From: Mytilus trossulus
Taxonomy: Eukaryota > Mollusca > Bivalvia > Mytilida > Mytilidae
NCBI RefSeq assembly: GCF_036588685.1
Contig: NC_086386.1
Location: forward strand, 42,827,878-42,891,877
Reading direction: 5' to 3'
Length of the DNA: 64,000 bases
A program made the translations under genes and the position numbers. This document shows positions 57,641-64,000 of the stretch, in pieces; the first letter of the stretch is position 1; every line of letters starts with the position of its first letter. The notes under the pieces are model-generated. The model was given only the letters and a program-made list of their open reading frames with translations, did no database searches and had not been told where the DNA came from.

Positions 57641-58624
57641 TTTAGTATATAGATAACAATAAAAAGCATATACGTTTGTTATCCTGGACGTTTTGATTTT
57701 TAGAATATTCATAAAATATTTCGACTTCCTGTTTATGTATTGATATAAAATTATTTTCATCGAGATCGATTATTTCATCTGTTAATAATTGCATAGTACC
57801 CCTGAATGAGACTGCTGAACATACACAATATAGTCATGCGAGTGCGCAGTAGGCAGCCTGTTTATTTTTTGAAATAGGAGAAATTTGAGAACAAATTTAC
57901 AAAAATATATAATACAGATATGAAACTTTATAGATCATGCCACAATAAGAAAAATATCATTTTCTTTATTATCTTGATATGGTAAATAAATTAGTACATG
58001 TAAATAACTTATATATTTCTTTGGGAGAGAGACCAAAACATCAAATCCTATCAATAAGTGTTTATCAACTACAAAGACATTTTGACCCTTTCTGAAATGA
58101 TTTTATGTAGTAGTTTTCGAGTTGGCATTTCTGTCCATATAAACATAAACATATATAACATATCCCGCTAAACATGTATTAGATTTACATGTTAAGATGG
58201 AAAAACTACATCCGATCAGATTGATTAAAAATGACCAGTCATATCAGTATAAGTATAAGGGGTAAATTATATTTTTGGAACATTTATTTTGACCCAAAAA
58301 TATTCATTTAAATTCTACTGGAACAACAGCAATCTCTCGTGTATGTGAAGGCAAGGCAAACGTATCTTTTTTGTGCGTATTTAAATAAAAAAAATATTGA
58401 AAGTTCGACATTCTAAAGTTTTTTTTTATTTTAAAACTATGCACATATATTAAAAAAAAACTATTTCTTTGAATACAGACAAGAATCTTGTTTTGACAAG
58501 TTCAGTGGTTTTATGATCATTGTCGAATTCTCTCGCTAAATATTATCATACGCAACATAAAAGCATCAACAAAACATTGACTACAACTCAGATTTCTTCA
58601 AATAGGTTTTATTTATTTTTACAG
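57641..58624. other. No exon identified; upstream of a Gly/Tyr-rich exon
   Basis: Should include the last intron of the gene ending at 58702, but I cannot recognise the preceding exon. Confidence 0.35.
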
Positions 58625-58702
58625 CACAGTGTTCATGGTAGTAAATACAAAATGTATCACGGTTATCCTAAGAGTGGTGGAAGTTACAGATATAGGGGAT
58701 GA
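58625..58702 (+). CDS. Terminal exon of a small basic Gly/Tyr/His-containing protein
   Basis: A strong acceptor (TTTATTTATTTTTACAG) precedes HSVHGSKYKMYHGYPKSGG, then SYRYRG and TGA (58700-58702). Two overlapping AATAAA hexamers follow 36-45 nt later. Together these make a plausible last exon though it is only 25 codons. The composition resembles shell-matrix or other secreted structural proteins of molluscs; that role is inference. The frame runs open upstream to 58520, but that part lies before the acceptor. Confidence 0.5.
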   Translation, partial: HSVHGSKYKMYHGYPKSGGSYRYRG

Positions 58703-58737
58703 TAAATTAAACACAGTAATCATTTCTGAGCATTTAC

Positions 58738-58747
58738 AATAAATAAA
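58738..58747 (+). terminator. Overlapping AATAAATAAA poly(A) signals
   Basis: Two AATAAA hexamers, starting 36 and 40 nt after the TGA at 58702. Confidence 0.55.
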
Positions 58748-59484
58748 ATGATGAATTATGTTTTCCTATTTATTACTGCAGTTCTTATATCACACATTTT
58801 TCTTATCTTCTAGATAATGTGTTTTCTAATGTGGAAATCGATGTTTAATAATAATGTTACTGTTTAAAATTATTTTTACAAAACACATAGTGTCGGCATT
58901 CACCTAAAAAGCGAACAAACCCTTTTAAACAGACTTATTATGAAGGGAAATTGTATCTTTCGCCTTCCTTTCATTAAAAGTGGTATATTTTGGCTTTGAT
59001 ATTGATTCAAATATAGGCCGCATCATTGCACTGGAAATAAACACATGTGTTCTTAAACCAGTGTTTGGCATGATACGAGTTATGTTCTTCTCATATATTG
59101 TATGATGATATGATACTAAACCCCTAACGGAAGGGTTTGTGTTACATATTTATTTGATGAACTCATTATCTTTCAATCACTTTAATTGAGGTCTGGAGTG
59201 GGCATGTCAGTAACTTTATTCATTAATGTATCATTGCCATTTTGCTAAGTTTCTTTTGTTACCTATTCTGACATCAGACTTGGCTTCTTTTTAACAGCGT
59301 ATTGCTGTGAGTTTGTTTTTTCTATATTGTCTGGAGAAATAGGAGAAAAAGATGTTCAACCCCTTCTGCATTGGGCCTGTCCCATGTTAGGAGTCTCTAG
59401 CCTTTGATCGTCTTTTATGATTTTAAATTTTAGTTCATTTATACATTTCGGAGATAAGTATGATGTCTATCATTACTGAACTAG
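58748..59484. other. Intergenic, no gene seen
   Basis: Includes GGGCCTGTCCCATGTTAGGA and TTTAGTTCATTTATACATTT, which look repeat-like; no partner in this window. Confidence 0.35.
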
Positions 59485-59565
59485 TAAAAGGAAGATGTGG
59501 TGTGAGTGCCAATGATACAACTCTCCATCCAAATAACAATTTATAAAATAAAACCATTGTACTAC
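59485..59565 (+). repeat. F1b fragment
   Basis: AAGATGTGGTGTGAGTGCCA and TCCATCCAAATAACAATTTA. Confidence 0.65.
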
Positions 59566-59582
59566 ACATTTTTGTTTAGGGG

Positions 59583-59716
59583 AAAGCTGAAGCACGCCCC
59601 CAGGTGCGGGGTTTTCTATCTGTTTTGATAGCCCTATTGTGGCCTTCGGCTGTTTTCTACGCTTTGGTCGGGTTGTTGTATCTTTTACACATTTCCCATT
59701 TTCATTTTCAATTTTA
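59583..59716 (+). repeat. F4 repeat, divergent copy
   Basis: CCCAGGTGCGGGGTTTTCTA, GGTCGGGTTGTTGTATCTTT. Confidence 0.6.
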
Positions 59717-60042
59717 TGAGCTTTAAAAAGTAAAATAACAAAAAATACTACTAACCCAAAGGCAGATTAAAAACTGAAAGCCTCTTATAAATCAAAGGCT
59801 CAAAAACATATAACTTTAATTTGTAATAAAAGAGTTATTTCAACGTAATGTGTACATACTTAAGAGAGTCGAAATTTTAAAATTGATATTCAAACTGTTG
59901 CCGAAATCGAAACAAACATGCCAAGCCAATTAAAGTGAAAATCAACAAAAACGACAATCGTCAGTAATCATAATACATCAGAGAAACACGAATCAAACTA
60001 GGAGTCATCTCATTTGCTCTGGAAGGATATCAGATCTTGTTC

Positions 60043-60494
60043 CACTCCACAGCCGATTTTGCATACTAGGTACTATTTTTGCACTTAAAATCTGTAGTAC
60101 TGAAAATTTACGTTTGATATTAAGTACTATTTCTTTACTTTAAAATTATTGTACTATTTACGTACCTTTATTTTACAGTACTTGATTTGTATATAAAATT
60201 TTGGTACAGAAATAATACCTAAAGCGATCACAATATTCCATGTTTAAAAATCATAATTTTGAGAGATTTGAAATAGACATACTATCAAAATGGTGAAAAT
60301 GTAACGTTGAAACCAAAAAGATGTAGTACTTAAATTTTCAAGTACAATTCAAGTACTGTAAAATGCAAGTATCTAAATATTACAATAACTTTAGAGTACC
60401 AAAATAGTACTGAATATTAGAAGTAGATTTCCATTACTACAGATTTTTGGTACAGATATAGTACATGTACTTATGCAAAGGTAGCTGTGTAGTG
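60043..60494. mobile_element. 452-bp MITE with about 170-bp inverted repeats, GTACT-rich
   Basis: CACTCCACAGC at 60043 and its complement at 60484-60494 start the arms. Arms share AAAATCTGTAGTA, TTTTACAGTACTTGA and several GTACT words. The central spacer is about 80 bp. No ORF. Confidence 0.75.
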
Positions 60495-60759
60495 TCATCC
60501 ACCGTAATATTCATATAAATACATAATTGACGATGAGTCTTATTTGGTAGGTCATTAATGATAAAAAGTGGACGCGATCAAGATCACGATATTTAGAACC
60601 TACATGTTTATATCAGTAGTCACCTATTTATCAATGAGAAGACTATTCTATTTACGCACTTAGTTTGGTTTTCATAAGAGTTCATGCGATTCCCTCAAAA
60701 TTTGCGTTTTTCTTGAATCATAATTTACTTAACATGTTTACTACTGTTTTAATATTCAT

Positions 60760-60985
60760 CTTCGCTTAAGATGACATAGGACAAAATATTCAAATGGGGC
60801 GCTCAAAGTAAGACAAAGCACAAAAGTGACAACGCCATCGGAGAACACAATTAAAAGACAAATAAGAGTGCACAAAACGTAACATAGAAAACTAAACACA
60901 GAGCAGCACGAAAAACCTTGGATGGTCGTAGGTGCTCCGGATAGGTAAACAGATCTTGATCTACATGTGACATCTGTTGAGCTTA
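60760..60985 (-). repeat. F5 fragment (RT-element 3' UTR)
   Basis: Matches 61165-61430 in AACGCCATCGG..., AACATAGAAAACTAAA and AGGTGCTCCGGATAGGTAAA. Sense minus. Confidence 0.6.
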
Positions 60986-61164
60986 TAATGTAACTAGAAA
61001 CCATGATAAGTATATTTTATTGTGTCAAATATACAGTTGAAGAATATTGACGTCCCAACATTTCAAAAAGATGTGTCAAAAAAGGCTACGATAATCTAAT
61101 AAATCCCTTTGTGGTTTCATACTTTTGCAAACTGTAAATTTATAAAAAAAAAAAGAAATATGAA

Positions 61165-61439
61165 GCAATACCAAAAGAGGGACGGAAGATACCAAAGGGA
61201 CAGTCAAACTCATAAATCTTAAATAAACTGACAACGCCATGGCTTAAAATGAAAAAGACAAACAGACAAACAATAGTACACATGACACAACATAGAAAAC
61301 TAAAGAATAAACAATACATATCCCACCAAAAACTAGGATTTATCTCAGGTGCTCCGGAAGGGTAAGCAGATCCTGCTCCAAATGAAGCACCCGTCGTGTT
61401 GCTTATGTGATAACAAATCCGGTAAATAGTCTACTTCGG
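61165..61439 (-). repeat. F5, 3' UTR attached to the RT remnant
   Basis: Reads on the plus strand GACAACGCCATGGCTTAAAA, then AGGTGCTCCGGAAGGGTAAG. It directly continues the minus-strand RT frame at 61440-62078, which identifies F5 as that element's 3' end. Confidence 0.65.
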
Positions 61440-62078
61440 TAGGTCACATTCATGAAAGGGAAGGGGATTATAGGTACGAAGTTAGGAACATATCTGATAT
61501 CATTTGTGAAACGGTTATTCCATAACGGTCAACCAACTCGTGATGGCGTCCGTTAAATTTACGATGGGGATGAATTCAGCTTCACCATTTGGAACTCTAG
61601 AATTAATAGCATCCTTGTGAGCAGCAACCCTTTATCATGAAAATCATGATAGGAAATGCAAGCACGGGAATATCGTATCTATTGGGAAATATATACTGTA
61701 CCCCGTATGCAGGTGCTGCTGGAATGTTGCTACTTAGAAATGGAGAGTTCACAATTGGAAAACTGAAATCATCTCTTTTTTCGTAAAGTTTTGTTTTCAA
61801 CCGATCCTCATTGTCAATTTCTACATGTAAGTCAAGGTATGAGGCCGACTTAACTGTATCTGTAGTATCCTTTATCTCTAATTCGTTGGGATAGATGCTT
61901 TAAACATAGTTACCAAATTTTGAATTATTTAGTGAAAAAACATCATCTTTATAGCGGAAAGTAGAGTTTAAGGATATTGCTTACTTCTTGTCTTTCTTCT
62001 TAAGAAATTCCTGTATGGAGTTAGCCTCATAATAGTAAAGAAACAACTCGGCAAGTAGTGGGGCATAGCTGCATTCGT
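61440..62078 (-). pseudogene. 5'-truncated reverse-transcriptase remnant
   Basis: Read minus-strand from 62078: APLLAELFLYYYEANSIQEF, FRYKDDVFSLNNSKFG (catalytic YxDD box), YLDLHVEID, KLYEKRDDFSFPIVN and PAAPAYGV. After one frame change come YISQ-IRYSRAC, GLLLTR and FNGRHHELVDRYGITVSQM. At least three in-frame stops and two shifts; the start is truncated. The palm to thumb layout fits a non-LTR or Penelope-like RT; no GIY-YIG follows. I recall this RT from bivalve and fish genomes but cannot name it. Confidence 0.65.
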
Positions 62079-62384
62079 TGTGTTTGTTTGCATTTCAATA
62101 GTCTGTAGCACATATTTTTAATACTGCATATCATTGTTTTTCCGCTTATTACTTATGTCCTAGCTGTATGTACATGTCGTTTGAGATGTTTTGAAAAAGA
62201 GTTGCAGAATGGGTGTTTCCTTACCAGTTAGATAAGTACGTCAGTTATGATATAGAATAGTATTTTGTTGTATATTAATGATTGTACTGCTGTTTTCCAT
62301 AGTTGTGTTCTTTCCAATAATTGCAATAAAATTTTACATTTCACATCATGTCATAGTGTACATTAATATTGGTAATTGGTTATA

Positions 62385-62590
62385 TGACAAAGAAGATGTG
62401 GTTTGATTGCCAATGAGACAACTATCCATAAGAGACCAAAATGACACAGACATTAACAACTAAAGGTCACCGTACGGCCTTCAACAAACAGCGAAACCCA
62501 TATCGCGTGGTCAGCTATAAAAGACCCCTATAAGACAATGTAAAACAATTCAAACGAGAAAACTAACGGCCTTATTTATGTAAAAAAATA
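62385..62590 (+). repeat. F1a repeat
   Basis: AAGATGTGGTTTGATTGCCA, ACCGTACGGCCTTCAACAAA, ACTAACGGCCTTATTTATGT. Confidence 0.8.
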
Positions 62591-62862
62591 TTTTGTATTT
62601 CAATGTTTCTGTTGTTCTGTTGTTTCCCTCTTATTATTGATGTGTTTCCCTCGTTTAAGCTTGTTATCCTGATTTGATTGGTGTTGCACGGTATATCAGA
62701 CAGTGATAAACAACTGCTGTCTTTATCTGTGTATTGTTTAAAGAAGACACTTCACAAATAACTTTAAACAAAACATAAAGTAATAAGTAAAAAAGTAGAC
62801 ATTTTTTTTATATTGTCAGAATGATATAAAAAATATTTAAAACTTTTTATGATGACAAGCTT

Positions 62863-62868
62863 TTTATT
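62863..62868 (-). terminator. Poly(A) signal AATAAA for the Gly-rich exon
   Basis: TTTATT on the plus strand, about 220 nt beyond the stop at 63089. Plausible 3' UTR length. Confidence 0.4.
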
Positions 62869-63088
62869 TGCCACATTATATTTCAACCATAAATTCCATT
62901 AAACTCACACATGTATAACTATGGTCATCTATTCCGTCGGTAGCTCAAATCAGTATTTCGGAATTGTATTAAACATGTCAAATGTGTTAAATGTACACAT
63001 CAGTTTTAAAGATATATTTTATAACAAAACTTAAAAATATTTAAAATATTCAGAAACTATAGTTTTTTTCAAAGTATCGTCCTCGCTA

Positions 63089-63220
63089 TCAGTAATTTCC
63101 ACCATGTCTCCCACGATAACCATAATAGTCACCACCACCATAACCACCACCACCACCTCCACCACCGCCACCACCACCACCTCTTCCACCACCTACACCG
63201 CCACCGAAACCACCACTAGG
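63089..63220 (-). CDS. Terminal exon of a glycine-rich secreted-type protein
   Basis: The minus strand after TTTATTTTTTTGTAG reads PSGGFGGGVGGGRGG, a run of glycine coded mainly by GGT, then YGGGDYYGYRGRHGGNY and TGA at 63089-63091. The frame is open with no stop through 43 codons. Gly/Tyr-rich tails of this kind occur in mollusc shell-matrix and periostracal proteins and in RNA-binding proteins; I cannot choose. The GGT run could change length by slippage. Upstream exons lie to the right, probably outside the window. Confidence 0.6.
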   Translation of the reverse strand, partial: PSGGFGGGVGGGRGGGGGGGGGGGGGYGGGDYYGYRGRHGGNY

Positions 63221-64000
63221 CTACAAAAAAATAAAGACTGTTTGAGAAATCGTCCAATTTGTAAAACCTATTGAGTAATCGTATTGTAGTGTGCAAGTAG
63301 ATTTGTTAATGGTTTACATATTGGTTACATATTTCATGTATACGTATTTTGCGATAAATTCAATGTATGAGTCGGAATGAGATTTGTGTTATTTAAAACA
63401 TGAATTCGCTATGTAACTGGTATTTTATGTAAAAACATTAAGGTTTTAATCATGATAATCAGGAAGCAATTATGTTGCCCATTTTCGACGCTTAAACTTT
63501 TGATTGTTTCTAATACTAGTGATTTTTACGGAAAGTCAGTACTTTAGATTGGATTAAGATACTGTTCAGAAACCTTTGCTCAGGACACGAATTTATATAG
63601 TCAATAGTTTTTTTAAGTGCTTTGTGTACTGTTTGTCTATTTTAGCCATGGCGTTGCCAATTTATTTTCGATCTATGAGTCTAACTCCCTCTGGTATTTA
63701 CGCCCCTCTTTTATATAAGGACACTTCAATTGTTTCATACTTCCAATAGTTTGACTACTAGTATATTTTGTATTTATAGTTATTGCTCTTTAAGCTTAAC
63801 ATAACGAATTAATTTTGTTTATGCTTATCTATCTTTGTTAAACTTTTAAAAATATTTACTGCGTAGATTATGTCAGAACGGTAAATTGTGTACTAATGTC
63901 ACTTTAATTGTCTATAAAGACATGTATGACATCTCTAAAACGAAACATTGAAAAATTGTTGTTCATTTGTCTGTCTTTTTCTTTATAAATGACTCGTTCA
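63221..64000. other. Intron or intergenic DNA at the right edge
   Basis: Holds an F5 piece in the plus orientation at 63640-63730 (AGCCATGGCGTTGCCAATTT). Nothing else recognised. Confidence 0.4.

Overview
This window is AT-rich eukaryotic DNA. Its interspersed repeats are ones I associate with marine mussels (Mytilus, Bivalvia). No bacterial operon, rRNA, CRISPR array or functional tRNA gene is visible. Most of the window is transposable-element debris, introns and satellite DNA; genes appear as short exons split by kilobase introns.

The main gene content is a small family of tandem paralogues encoding secreted proteins. They join a farnesoic-acid-O-methyltransferase-like (Methyltransf_FA) domain to a cysteine-rich PAN/Apple-like domain. 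Copy B (11071-18123) has four exons whose splice phases fit exactly and give a 299-residue protein starting with a signal peptide. Copy C (40102-43739) keeps the last three exons with the same lengths and phases; its signal-peptide exon was not found. Copy A (exons at 2389 and 4545) is only partly in the window and carries a +1 frameshift in the PAN exon. Introns and downstream DNA are also duplicated (2200-8520 matches 15640-22170, with parts of 40.1-51.2 kb), so whole multi-kilobase units were copied and later filled with different insertions.

The second main object is a young LTR retrotransposon of BEL/Pao type at 48110-50933. Its two 165-bp LTRs look identical, it has a 5-bp target-site duplication, and it holds one intact 742-codon gag-protease frame with no reverse transcriptase, RNase H or integrase. 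It lies inside the duplicated unit, and the paralogous region near 22230 preserves the empty site.

Other elements: a decayed BEL/Pao pol (23.8-25.9 kb); Penelope-like GIY-YIG fragments (0.6-1.5 kb and 12.2 kb); a 5'-truncated reverse-transcriptase element (61.2-62.1 kb) whose 3' UTR is scattered as short repeats; a zinc-knuckle ORF between 305-bp direct repeats (32.0-35.0 kb); several fold-back or terminal-inverted-repeat elements; tRNA-derived SINEs; satellites; and a dispersed repeat with a hammerhead-ribozyme-like core. Near the right end are two convergent terminal exons of small Gly/Tyr-rich proteins (58625-58702 plus strand, 63089-63220 minus strand).

Repeat families are labelled F1-F8 here for cross-reference only. 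Family and domain calls are from reading the sequence; no database search was run.
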